From Pseudomonas sp. KU26590 (GTDB lineage Bacteria; Pseudomonadota; Gammaproteobacteria; Pseudomonadales; Pseudomonadaceae), in contig NZ_CP110644.1 of NCBI RefSeq assembly GCF_026153515.1, positions 2,013,501 to 2,077,500 on the forward strand: DNA of 64,000 nt. The letters run 5' to 3'. The position numbers were made by a program, and so were the translations under genes. Shown here piece by piece: positions 10,005 through 18,549 of the stretch (position 1 is its first letter; every line of letters starts with the position of its first letter). The notes under the pieces are model-generated. The model did not search any database, had not been told where the DNA came from, and saw only the letters and a list, made by a program, of their open reading frames with translations.

Positions 10005-10973
10005 ATGACCAGAAAAATCCTGGTAACGGGGAGTTCGGGATTTGTAGGAACAGCGCTGGTTGACCACCTTGCACACCTGCCTGACGCACACATTGTCGCA
10101 GTCAGCAGACGGGCGACGCCCCATTCTTCTCCCGCCGTCACGACGGCCACCGTTGCCGGGCTGACTGCCGACACCCCGTGGCAGGCCGTTCTGCACGACG
10201 TCGACACGGTCGTTCACGCCGCAGCGCGGGTGCATGTCATGCACGACTCCGCGGCTGACCCGCTTTCGCTGTACCGGGAGGTCAACACCCTCGGCACACT
10301 GAATCTGGCTGAGCAGGCTGCTGCAGCCGGTGTCCGGCGTTTCATCTTCATCAGCACGATCAAGGTCAACGGCGAATCGACCGGCCCGGGCGAATGCTTT
10401 CGTGCGGACGACGCTTGCGATCCGGGCGATCCCTACGCCATCTCCAAGCACGAAGCAGAACAGGGCCTTCTGGCGCTGGCCAGGACCTCTGCGATGGAAG
10501 TGGTGATCATCCGCCCGGTGCTGGTCTACGGGCCCGGGGTTAAAGCCAACTTCCTGCAATTGATGCGCACGTTGCGCAAAGGCGTACCGTTGCCGCTCGG
10601 AGCGGTGAACAATGCGCGCAGTCTGGTTTCGCTGGACAACCTGGTCGACCTTATCCATGTGTGCATCGATCACCCTGCCGCCGCGAACCAGGTCTTTCTG
10701 GTCAGTGATGGCCGGGACCTGTCAACGACCGAACTGGCCGGCCGCCTCAAGGCGCAGATGGCTGCATCGGGGTGGCTTATTCCCGTCCCCGAATCCCTTA
10801 TCATGCTAGGCGCCACGCTGTTGGGGCGCAAATCGGCAGCACAACGGGTGCTGGGTTCGCTGCGGGTGGACATCAGCAAAAACCGCGAGCGGCTGCAGTG
10901 GCAGCCCCCGCAGTCGGTTGAGGACGGCCTGAAGAAGACCGTCGAGCATTTTCTGGTTACGGATCGAGCATGA
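10005..10973 (+). CDS. NAD-dependent epimerase/reductase of sugar nucleotides (WbpV-like)
   Basis: A 322-residue extended short-chain dehydrogenase. The Rossmann motif is GSSGFVG at residues ~9-15, the conserved Ser-Thr site is FISTIKVNGE, and the catalytic YAISK (YxxxK) follows. Its partners wbpL and wbpM downstream suggest it reduces or epimerizes the 4-keto sugar produced by WbpM to give UDP-QuiNAc or UDP-FucNAc; the exact product cannot be read from sequence. The ATG at 10005 gives MTRKILVTGSSG. Its TGA overlaps the next ATG (ATGA). Confidence 0.85.
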   Translation: MTRKILVTGSSGFVGTALVDHLAHLPDAHIVAVSRRATPHSSPAVTTATVAGLTADTPWQAVLHDVDTVVHAAARVHVMHDSAADPLSLYREVNTLGTLNLAEQAAAAGVRRFIFISTIKVNGESTGPGECFRADDACDPGDPYAISKHEAEQGLLALARTSAMEVVIIRPVLVYGPGVKANFLQLMRTLRKGVPLPLGAVNNARSLVSLDNLVDLIHVCIDHPAAANQVFLVSDGRDLSTTELAGRLKAQMAASGWLIPVPESLIMLGATLLGRKSAAQRVLGSLRVDISKNRERLQWQPPQSVEDGLKKTVEHFLVTDRA

Positions 10974-11986
10974 ATTATTGGTGGGTCGCGGTTGCTGTTG
11001 TCGTGTTTTCATTTGCGCTGACGCATGTATTGCGCCGGTATGCGCTGCACAAGAGCCTGCTCGATATTCCCAACGGCAGAAGCTCCCATACGATACCGAC
11101 GCCACGGGGCGGCGGCGTGGCGATTGTCATCAGTTACCTGGTGGCGCTGCTCTGGATGCTGTTTGCAGGGCTGATCGGGCTCGATCCGTTCCTCGCGCTA
11201 TTCGGCGCGGGCACATTGATCGCGGCGCTGGGATTTCTCGACGATCACGGCCACATTGCGGCGCGATGGCGCTTGTTGGGGCATTTCTTCGCTGCGGCGT
11301 GGGCGTTGTTCTGGCTGGGTGGGCTTCCGGCGATCAACGTGTTCGGCATGACGCTCGCCCCGGGCCTGATCGTTAACGTGCTGACGGCGTTCTACCTGGT
11401 GTGGCTGCTCAATCTGTACAACTTCATGGACGGCATCGACGGTATTGCCAGCGTAGAGGCGATCTGTGTCTGCGTCGGCGCGGCAATCATCTACACGCTG
11501 AGCGGTTACGCCACTCTGGTGTGGCTGCCGGTCCTGCTGGCGTGCGCAGTTTCGGGCTTTCTGTTGTGGAATTTCCCACCGGCGAAGATCTTCATGGGCG
11601 ACGCCGGCAGCGGATTTCTCGGCATCATGCTTGGATGCCTGTCGCTGCAGGGCGCATGGATTTCCTCGCAGTTCTTGTGGGTATGGCTTATTCTCCTCGG
11701 GGTTTTCATCGTAGACGCTACAGCAACCCTCATCCGTCGGCTCGTTCGGGGCGACAAGGTCTATGAGGCTCACAGAAGTCATGCTTATCAATTCGCCTCG
11801 CGACGTTTTGGCAAGCACCTTCCGGTGACGTCCGCAGTCGGTGTAATCAATCTGTGCTGGCTGTTGCCGGTCGCTGTGTGTGTCACCCGTTTCGGGCTGG
11901 ACGGCGCACTCGGCGTGATCATTGCTTACGCTCCATTGCTCGCCCTGGCAGTCATCTTCAAGGCAGGGGCGCTTGAAAAAAGCTGA
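10970..11986 (+). CDS. wbpL: Undecaprenyl-phosphate sugar-1-phosphate transferase (WbpL/MraY family)
   Basis: A 338-residue polytopic membrane protein with about 9-11 hydrophobic segments. Family hallmarks are RSSHTIPTPRGGG near residue 38, LDDHGH, NFMDGIDGIAS and GDAGSGFLG, the Asp-rich cytoplasmic motifs of the WecA/MraY/WbpL group. It should transfer a sugar-1-phosphate (QuiNAc or FucNAc type) to undecaprenyl phosphate, starting O-unit synthesis. The gene overlaps the epimerase by four bases. The assignment to WbpL rather than WecA rests on its neighbours. Confidence 0.9.
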   Translation: MNYWWVAVAVVVFSFALTHVLRRYALHKSLLDIPNGRSSHTIPTPRGGGVAIVISYLVALLWMLFAGLIGLDPFLALFGAGTLIAALGFLDDHGHIAARWRLLGHFFAAAWALFWLGGLPAINVFGMTLAPGLIVNVLTAFYLVWLLNLYNFMDGIDGIASVEAICVCVGAAIIYTLSGYATLVWLPVLLACAVSGFLLWNFPPAKIFMGDAGSGFLGIMLGCLSLQGAWISSQFLWVWLILLGVFIVDATATLIRRLVRGDKVYEAHRSHAYQFASRRFGKHLPVTSAVGVINLCWLLPVAVCVTRFGLDGALGVIIAYAPLLALAVIFKAGALEKS

Positions 11987-12080
11987 GCGTGGACAGTGGC
12001 GCTGACGCTGTTGATCCGATTCCCTTGCGGGTCAGGAATCAATGGCTGGTGCAAAGGTCGACTGAAAGGAGTTTGAACGC

Positions 12081-14090
12081 GTGTTTGAGGGGACAATGGG
12101 GAAAATTCGCACTTCGCTGCTGGGGTTGCCTCGCCGGCACAAGCGGATCTTGCAGGTCGCTGCAGACGTCTGTCTGATCTGGTTCGCGTTGTGGATGGCG
12201 TTTGTCGTCCGTCTGGGCATCGACGAACTGATCAATCCCCTGGAAATCCACACCTGGCTGTTCGCATGTGCGCCCGTTGTTGCCATCCCGCTGTTCATTC
12301 GTTTCGGCATGTACCGTGCCGTCATGCGCTATTTCGGCAACGATGCCCTGATCGCGATCATCAAGGCTGTCAGCCTGTCTGCCCTGATTCTCGGGTTCAT
12401 CGTCTACCTCTACAGCAACCACCAACATGTGGTGCCGCGATCAGTGATGTTCAATTACTGGTGGCTGAGCATGGTCATGATTGGCGGCCTGCGCCTGGCC
12501 ATGCGTCAGTATTTCCTCGGGGACTGGTTCTCCGCCGTTCGCCATGTTCCTTTTGCGACCCGGGACGATGGGCTGCCCAAAGTCGCCATCTACGGTGCGG
12601 GCGCGGCGGGTAATCAATTGGTTGCCGCGTTGCGCATGGGCCGGTCAATGCGTCCGGTGGCATTCATCGATGACGATGATTCGATCTCCAACAGGGTCAT
12701 TTCCGGGCTGCAGGTCTACAAACCCAAGCACATCCAGCAGATGATCAACGTCACCGGCGCGCAGGAAATCCTGCTGGCGGTACCGTCTTCCGCCCGCACC
12801 CGGCGCCGGGAAATCCTCGGCTTTCTCGAAGGCTTCCCGCTGCATGTTCGCAGCGTGCCGAATTTCTCTGATCTGGCCGCAGGCCGTGTGAAGGTCGACG
12901 ATCTTCAGGAAGTCGACATCGCCGACCTGCTCGGCCGCGACGCCGTACCTGCCCAGGAAGAACTGCTCGAACACTGCATCAAGCATCAGTGCGTGCTGGT
13001 GACCGGGGCGGGTGGCTCTATTGGTTCGGAGTTGTGCCGGCAGATCCTGCTGCTGAAGCCGACCACGCTGTTGCTGTTCGATCACAGCGAATTCAACCTG
13101 TACACGATCCTTACCGAGCTGGAGCGCCGCGTGGCTCGCGAGTCGCTCAAGGTCAAGGTGCTGCCGATTCTGGGTTCGATCCGCAATCATGCCAAGCTGC
13201 TGGACGTGATGAAGACCTGGCAGGTCAATACTGTCTACCACGCGGCGGCCTACAAGCATGTGCCGATGGTCGAGCACAACATCGCCGAGGGCGTGCTCAA
13301 CAACGTGGTCGGTACGCTGAATGCCGCCCAGGCGGCGCTGCAGGCAGGCGTGGCCAACTTTGTGTTGATCTCCACCGACAAGGCCGTGCGCCCGACCAAT
13401 GTGATGGGCAGCACCAAGCGCCTGGCCGAGCTGACGTTGCAGGCACTGAGCCGGGAAACCGCGCCAGTGATGTTCGGCGACCGCTCCAATGTGCATCAGG
13501 TCAACAAGACACGATTCATCATGGTGCGATTCGGCAACGTGCTGGGCTCGTCGGGCTCGGTGATCCCGCTGTTCCACCAGCAGATCAAATCCGGCGGACC
13601 GCTGACAGTCACGCACCCGAAAATCACCCGCTACTTCATGACCATTCCGGAAGCCGCTCAGTTGGTCATTCAGGCCGGCTCCATGGGGCAGGGCGGCGAC
13701 GTGTTCGTGCTCGACATGGGCGAGCCGGTGCGCATCATCGAGCTGGCCGAGAAAATGGTGCATCTGTCGGGCCTGAGCATCCGCTCGGAACACAACCCCC
13801 AGGGCGACATTGCTATCGAGTTCACCGGGTTGCGGCCTGGCGAGAAGCTTTACGAGGAGCTGCTGATCGGCAACAACGTGGCGGCGACTCGCCACCCGAT
13901 GATCATGAGCGCACAGGAAGACTTCCTGGCGTGGGACGTCTTCAAGCAAAGCCTCTCGCAGCTGCTCAAGGCACTGGACGACGACGACTACACCCGCGTC
14001 CGTCAGATCCTCGGCGACACCGTCAGTGGCTATGCGCCTGAGGGCGATATCGTCGACTGGATTCATCAGCAGCGTCGTCGGGAACCCTGA
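12081..14090 (+). CDS. wbpM: Membrane-bound UDP-sugar C4,6 dehydratase (WbpM/FlaA1 family)
   Basis: A 669-residue inner-membrane enzyme. Residues ~15-130 contain four transmembrane segments, residues ~145-260 a CoA-binding-like Rossmann region (YGAGAAGNQLVAAL), and residues ~295-600 the catalytic SDR domain with TGAGGSIGSELCRQ, AAAYKHVPMVE and STDKAVRPTNVMGSTKR. In that motif Met replaces the usual Tyr of the YxxxK pair, as in WbpM. It dehydrates UDP-GlcNAc to the 4-keto-6-deoxy sugar. A GTG at 12081 with AGGAG is used; ATG 12096 after GAGGGG is an equally credible start. Confidence 0.93.
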   Translation: MFEGTMGKIRTSLLGLPRRHKRILQVAADVCLIWFALWMAFVVRLGIDELINPLEIHTWLFACAPVVAIPLFIRFGMYRAVMRYFGNDALIAIIKAVSLSALILGFIVYLYSNHQHVVPRSVMFNYWWLSMVMIGGLRLAMRQYFLGDWFSAVRHVPFATRDDGLPKVAIYGAGAAGNQLVAALRMGRSMRPVAFIDDDDSISNRVISGLQVYKPKHIQQMINVTGAQEILLAVPSSARTRRREILGFLEGFPLHVRSVPNFSDLAAGRVKVDDLQEVDIADLLGRDAVPAQEELLEHCIKHQCVLVTGAGGSIGSELCRQILLLKPTTLLLFDHSEFNLYTILTELERRVARESLKVKVLPILGSIRNHAKLLDVMKTWQVNTVYHAAAYKHVPMVEHNIAEGVLNNVVGTLNAAQAALQAGVANFVLISTDKAVRPTNVMGSTKRLAELTLQALSRETAPVMFGDRSNVHQVNKTRFIMVRFGNVLGSSGSVIPLFHQQIKSGGPLTVTHPKITRYFMTIPEAAQLVIQAGSMGQGGDVFVLDMGEPVRIIELAEKMVHLSGLSIRSEHNPQGDIAIEFTGLRPGEKLYEELLIGNNVAATRHPMIMSAQEDFLAWDVFKQSLSQLLKALDDDDYTRVRQILGDTVSGYAPEGDIVDWIHQQRRREP

Positions 14091-14287
14091 GCGCACGCAC
14101 CTCGGAAACCTTTTCTTACGCAGCCAAATGGACGCTTAAACGGGCGCGAAGCCCGTATCCACAGGGCCTGCGAGTCGGTACATATCCGGTCACCGATCCC
14201 TGCGTTGACGCACTGCCGCCATCGGCTAGGTTTGGGAAGCAGCTCAGGAATGCTGCTTCCACTTACGATGCCCATGGAGCATGACTC

Positions 14288-14632
14288 ATGCGTACTTCTT
14301 ATCTGTCCTCCCTGATCTTCGCGCTGCTGGCGAGTACGTCCCTTGCCGTGACCGCCGCGACGTCTGCCGCCCCTGCCGCCACCCCGGCAGACGCCACCAA
14401 ACCTGCCATCTCCGCGCCGGCGGGCGTGCAAGGCGCCAAGGTCAATCTCAACGCCGCCAGTGCCGAAACCCTTCAGAAAGAGCTGTCCGGCATTGGCGCC
14501 GCGAAGGCCAATGCCATCGTCGCGTACCGTGAAGAACACGGCGGTTTCACGGCCGTGGACGAGCTGATCGAAGTAAAGGGCATCGGCAAGGCGCTGCTGG
14601 ACAAGAACCGCGACACGCTGTCGATTGATTGA
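14288..14632 (+). CDS. ComEA-type helix-hairpin-helix protein
   Basis: A 114-residue exported protein. Residues 1-23 form a signal peptide ([15 protein letters not shown]), then a low-complexity Ala/Pro/Thr linker to ~50, then a ComEA helix-hairpin-helix domain ([36 protein letters not shown] and IKGIG-like VKGIGKAL). It binds DNA in the periplasm; in transformable bacteria it aids uptake, while in Pseudomonas its role is not settled. It closes the O-antigen locus after wbpM, a conserved arrangement in the genus. Confidence 0.9.
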   Translation: MRTSYLSSLIFALLASTSLAVTAATSAAPAATPADATKPAISAPAGVQGAKVNLNAASAETLQKELSGIGAAKANAIVAYREEHGGFTAVDELIEVKGIGKALLDKNRDTLSID

Positions 14633-14646
14633 AACCCCACGAGCGT

Positions 14647-14673
14647 AAGGCCGATCCCAGATCGGCCTTTTTT
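14647..14673 (+). terminator. Rho-independent terminator after comEA
   Basis: AAGGCCGAT, 5-base loop CCCAG, ATCGGCCTT followed by TTTT: a 9-bp perfect stem with T-run, 15 bases after the comEA stop. Confidence 0.92.
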
Positions 14674-14727
14674 ATGCCTGCGATAAATCTGTGATCACTC
14701 TGAGGGCGGTGGACGGAAAAATGTCGA

Positions 14728-14746
14728 CTGACATATTAATTGTCAG
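14728..14746. promoter_or_regulatory. Inverted repeat upstream of fabF (candidate TetR-family operator)
   Basis: CTGACA and TGTCAG flank the AT-rich core TATTAAT, a 6-7-6 perfect palindromic site 92 bases before the ketosynthase start. The size and symmetry suit a TetR-family dimer, and a TetR regulator is encoded just past fabF. The link is inference. Confidence 0.4.
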
Positions 14747-14837
14747 ATGACGGGCGTAATATCTGTTCGCGCAATCTTACTGAACGGCTGGCGCCCTAGG
14801 GTGCCGGCGACTGCCAAGAATGAGGAAAGGTGAACCC

Positions 14838-16112
14838 ATGAGCGAGCGTCGCATTGTAGTGACGGGTATGGGGCTGGTAACGCCATTGGGCACCGGCGTC
14901 GAAGTGGTATGGAAGCGATTGCTGGAAGGCCGCTCCGGCATCGTGCAATTGCCTGAGCAGACGGTGGCTGATCTGGCCGGCAAGGTCGGCGGCCCGGTGC
15001 CGACCCTGGAGCAAGACCCTGAAGCCGGGTTCGATGCTGACGCCGCGGCGCCCCCCAAAGAGCAGAAGAAGATGGACCGCTTCATCCTGTTCGCCCTGGG
15101 TGCTGCGCAACAGGCCGTCAAGCAGGCAGGCTGGGCGCCCTCCACCGAAGAGGAGCGCGAGCGTACCGCGACCATCATCGGCGCCGGCGTGGGCGGTTTT
15201 GGTGCCATCGCCGAGGCGGTGCGCATCACCGATACCCGTGGGCCGCGGCGCTTGTCGCCGTTCACCATTCCTTCGTTTCTGGTCAATCTAGCGGCCGGGC
15301 ATGTGTCGATCCAGCACGGTTTCAAAGGCCCGCTGGGCGCTCCGGTCACTGCGTGTGCGGCGGGCGTTCAGGCGATCGGCGATGCCGCGCGTCTGATTCG
15401 CAACGGAGAAGCGGACGTGGCCATCTGCGGTGGTGCCGAAGCCTGTATCGATCGCGTCGCCCTGGGTGGTTTCGCTGCCGCCCGTGCGCTCTCCCATGGC
15501 TTCAATGAAACGCCGGAGCGAGCCTCACGTCCGTTCGACCGTGACCGCGACGGCTTTGTCATGGGCGAGGGCGCGGGGATCATCGTCATCGAAACCCTGG
15601 AACACGCACTTGCCCGCGGTGCAACGCCCATCGTCGAACTGGTCGGTTACGGCACCAGCGCGGACGCCTATCACCTGACGGCAGGGCCGGAGGATGGCAG
15701 TGGCGCGCGTCGGGCGATGCAGGCGGCGATTCGCCAAGCCGGTATCCAGCCTGCCGACGTCCAGCATGTCAACGCCCACGCCACGTCCACCCCGGTGGGC
15801 GACAGGGGCGAAATGGCGGCGATCAAGACGGTGTTCGGTGACCAGAATGGCGTTGCGGTGACGTCGACCAAATCAGCCACCGGGCACTTGCTCGGCGCAG
15901 CAGGCGGCATTGAGGCCATTTTCACGGCGTTGGCGATCCGCGATCAGATAGCCCCAATGACGCTGAATCTGGAGAACCCCGATGAAGCGGCGGCGGGCAT
16001 CGACATCGTCCACGGCAAAGCGCGCCCGATGAACATCGAGTACGCGCTGTCGAATGGTTTCGGCTTCGGCGGGGTGAACGCCAGCGTGCTGTTTCGTCGC
16101 TGGCATTCCTGA
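14838..16112 (+). CDS. fabF: Beta-ketoacyl-ACP synthase II
   Basis: A 424-residue condensing enzyme that elongates acyl-ACP with malonyl-ACP. The thiolase-fold catalytic triad is visible as Cys173 (VTACAAG), His314 (NAHATSTPVGD) and His350 (SATGHLLGAAG). The ATG at 14838 has AGGAAAGGTG upstream; an ATG at 14820 precedes that RBS and is rejected. The gene stands alone, away from the fabD-fabG-acpP cluster, and is therefore probably a second FabF (FabF2-like) rather than the main copy. A 19-bp inverted repeat lies in its promoter region. Confidence 0.93.
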   Translation: MSERRIVVTGMGLVTPLGTGVEVVWKRLLEGRSGIVQLPEQTVADLAGKVGGPVPTLEQDPEAGFDADAAAPPKEQKKMDRFILFALGAAQQAVKQAGWAPSTEEERERTATIIGAGVGGFGAIAEAVRITDTRGPRRLSPFTIPSFLVNLAAGHVSIQHGFKGPLGAPVTACAAGVQAIGDAARLIRNGEADVAICGGAEACIDRVALGGFAAARALSHGFNETPERASRPFDRDRDGFVMGEGAGIIVIETLEHALARGATPIVELVGYGTSADAYHLTAGPEDGSGARRAMQAAIRQAGIQPADVQHVNAHATSTPVGDRGEMAAIKTVFGDQNGVAVTSTKSATGHLLGAAGGIEAIFTALAIRDQIAPMTLNLENPDEAAAGIDIVHGKARPMNIEYALSNGFGFGGVNASVLFRRWHS

Positions 16113-16196
16113 TGGACATCCCTGATGGCCATCCTTGAGGAGCGATGCTGAATAAGCCATGCACTTTCGTGCCCGAAAAGGGCAGGGAAGTGAGCG

Positions 16197-16760
16197 TCAG
16201 CCCTCGATCAGCTGCTTGAGCTGATCGCGGGTGGTTTCCAGAATTCGCTCGGCCAGCGCCGGATCTTTAGCGCTGCGCGCCAACACCATCGCCCCCACCA
16301 GCCCGGACATGAGCATCACGCTCTTGTCGCGGCTTTGCCCATCGGCCGGAATTCCCGCTTCGAGGGTGGCGAGCATGTGGTTGATCAACTCGTCGGTAAT
16401 CTCGCTCGCTTGCCCACGCTGGCCCAGTTCGGACGCCATGGTCGGCAACGGGCAGCCCGCTTCCGGGTGATCGCGATGGGCGGTCGACAGGTAAATGTCG
16501 ATGAACGCCTGGGTCGAGCTGTCTTCGGCCAGTTTCTCTGTGACTGAGGCGAGCAGCTGGTCGACGGCGCAGCGCAGGGATTTCTCGACCAGGTCGTCCT
16601 TGGATTTGAAGTGGGCATAAAAACCACCGTGGGTCAGGCCCAATGCCTTCATCAACGGCTGTAAGCCGGTGGCGCCGATGCCGTCACGGCGAAAGCGCGC
16701 GGCGGCTTCCTGAAGGATGCGCTGGTGGGTCTGGGCTTTGTGATCTTCGGCGTAACGCAT
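16197..16760 (-). CDS. TetR family transcriptional regulator
   Basis: A 187-residue regulator. The N-terminal helix-turn-helix spans residues ~12-58 (ILQEAAARFRRDGIGATGLQPLMKALGLTHGGFYAHFKSKDDLV), very close to AcrR/NemR-type HTHs. The C-terminal ligand domain contains the ...HPEAGCPLPTMASELG motif with one Cys, seen in NemR-like, electrophile-sensing members. It is convergent with fabF. The target is unknown. Confidence 0.88.
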   Translation of the reverse strand: MRYAEDHKAQTHQRILQEAAARFRRDGIGATGLQPLMKALGLTHGGFYAHFKSKDDLVEKSLRCAVDQLLASVTEKLAEDSSTQAFIDIYLSTAHRDHPEAGCPLPTMASELGQRGQASEITDELINHMLATLEAGIPADGQSRDKSVMLMSGLVGAMVLARSAKDPALAERILETTRDQLKQLIEG

Positions 16761-16909
16761 GGAGCGAGCCTCCCGATTGTGGCTCTTGAAATGGTGGTCG
16801 ACATTTTTACACGGATGACACGCCGGCGCAGTACCCGCGTTGTACCCCCTGTCGCCATTGGTCAGAGCGCTGCGTCCACCACCGGCCGGCTACGCCAGCA
16901 GAACCCCGG

Positions 16910-17677
16910 CTATTTCGGGCCCATCATTTTCGCCAGCGCCTCAGGCCGGGGCGCGCCTTGTTGCTGCTGAAGGTGTCCGGCCTCGTCCTTGTAGAAGATG
17001 GAAGGTGTGGCGGACAGGCCCAGGTCTTTCATTAACTTCATGTTGGCGTCGAGTTTTGCCTGAATGTCTTTGGGGATGTTCTGCATGGCCTTGAGCGTGC
17101 TGCCTTTGCCCGCCTGTTCATGGTTCTGCAGGGCCAGTTCCGGGTTTGCGTCGGCCAGCAGGCTCGCGGCTTTGGCGGCGCTGTCCTCGCGGATCACGCC
17201 AACCATGATGTGGCGCAACTGTACTTTCCCGGATTTGACCCAGGGCCGCGCCTGTTCCCAGAACAGGTTGCAGTACGGGCAGTTGGCGTCGCTGAACAGG
17301 TAGATGACCTTCGGCGCAGTTTTGGCGCCGTCGGCGATCCAGGTGCTGTTTTCCATGCGGCTCCACATCGCCTCGGCCATCGGCCCATAGACCAGTTTCT
17401 GCAGGGGCGCGGTGCTCAGGTCCTCGCCCTTTTCATCGAACAGATTGCCGGCCAGCACATGCTTGCCGTCCGGGGTCAGGTACAGGGCCATGCCTTGATT
17501 CTGGTACTCGGCGGCGTAGCCCTTCAGCCCGCCCGGTGCGTCGAAGCTGCCTTTGATGGTTGCGCCCTTGGCTTCCAGCGCCTTGATCGGGGCGGGCAGA
17601 TCTTCTGCGTGGACCAGCGCGCCTGGCAGGGAGAGCGAAACGGCGGCGGCGATGAGCGCAGGGCGGATGAAGTTCAT
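16910..17677 (-). CDS. dsbG: Thiol:disulfide interchange protein DsbG
   Basis: A 255-residue periplasmic protein with a signal peptide ending near residue 24 (ALVHA). Residues ~25-90 are the DsbC/G dimerization domain. The thioredoxin domain holds Cys133-Pro-Tyr-Cys136 (DANCPYC) and a cis-Pro loop SATPS. DsbG protects or isomerizes periplasmic cysteines and needs reducing power from DsbD, which is encoded two genes upstream in the same operon. It is separated by 11 bases from the tlpA-like gene, so cotranscription is likely. Confidence 0.93.
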   Translation of the reverse strand: MNFIRPALIAAAVSLSLPGALVHAEDLPAPIKALEAKGATIKGSFDAPGGLKGYAAEYQNQGMALYLTPDGKHVLAGNLFDEKGEDLSTAPLQKLVYGPMAEAMWSRMENSTWIADGAKTAPKVIYLFSDANCPYCNLFWEQARPWVKSGKVQLRHIMVGVIREDSAAKAASLLADANPELALQNHEQAGKGSTLKAMQNIPKDIQAKLDANMKLMKDLGLSATPSIFYKDEAGHLQQQQGAPRPEALAKMMGPK

Positions 17678-17688
17678 GGGGTGGTCCC

Positions 17689-18549
17689 TTATTTTGAAGA
17701 AGGCTGTGAGGACGGCGGGAAAGAAGTCGGCGAAGAAGCGTTCGGCGGCTGGCTCAAACCGTCCAGATAATGGGTGAGGCTGGCGCTGGACAGTTCGCCC
17801 AGATGCCCGTCCTGCTGTCGGCCGTTCACGCCGTAAAACAGGGTGGTGGGCAGGGCGGCTGAGCCGGCAAGTCGACCCAACTCACCGCTCTGATCGAACA
17901 GCACGTTGTCCAGTTGCAACCCCTGGCTGCCGAGAAACGTCGCCACTTCACGTGGGCTTTCTCCCTGATTGACGAACAGAAACACGACGTCGGAATTGGC
18001 CATTTGCGCGGCTTGCAGAACGGGCATTTCCCGCCGGCACGGCGGGCACCACGTCGCCCACAGGTTGATCACCAGTTTGCGGCCTGCGTAATCGCGTACT
18101 TGCACGCGTTCGCCCGCGCCATTGCGCAGCGCCAGATCCGGCAGCGGGACATCCTGACGAACGCTTTCCACCGCCAGAGTACTGAGCCACCAGAACAGCA
18201 ACCCGCTGGCGACGCCCCACCCCAGGGGCCTGCGCTGCAACGGCCGCCGCAACGCCATGATGGCGGCGCCGGCCCCAACGGCCACGACACCGGGCCAGGC
18301 ACTGAAGCCGCCGTCGCGAATATCAACGATGCGCAGCAGATCGCCTTCATATTGCGGCCAGTAGCGCGTGACGAATGCCAGACGCGCCACCAGCAGCCCG
18401 AACATGAACAGGCCGAAGACGGCGCGTTCCGGGTTTATCCGCTGGCTGCGGCCAGTGATCCAGCCGACCAGAGTCGCCAGCGCGAGAGCAACGAGCAGCA
18501 GCAGATGATTGAGCGACAGGGCGAACGGCCCCACGGAGAAACTCAGCAT
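17689..18549 (-). CDS. TlpA-family thioredoxin with Lgt-like membrane N-terminus
   Basis: A 286-residue protein. Residues 1-125 contain about four hydrophobic helices resembling the transmembrane part of prolipoprotein diacylglyceryl transferase (ARLAFVTRYW...IVDIRDGGFSAWPG). Residues ~133-270 form a TlpA/ResA thioredoxin domain with WATWCPPC (Cys168, Cys171) and SAALPTTLFY around the cis-Pro. The C-terminus is Ser/Pro-rich. It is likely a membrane-anchored periplasmic reductase fed by DsbD; it corresponds in position to PA2477 of P. aeruginosa. It overlaps the dsbD stop by one base. Confidence 0.85.
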   Translation of the reverse strand: MLSFSVGPFALSLNHLLLLVALALATLVGWITGRSQRINPERAVFGLFMFGLLVARLAFVTRYWPQYEGDLLRIVDIRDGGFSAWPGVVAVGAGAAIMALRRPLQRRPLGWGVASGLLFWWLSTLAVESVRQDVPLPDLALRNGAGERVQVRDYAGRKLVINLWATWCPPCRREMPVLQAAQMANSDVVFLFVNQGESPREVATFLGSQGLQLDNVLFDQSGELGRLAGSAALPTTLFYGVNGRQQDGHLGELSSASLTHYLDGLSQPPNASSPTSFPPSSQPSSK

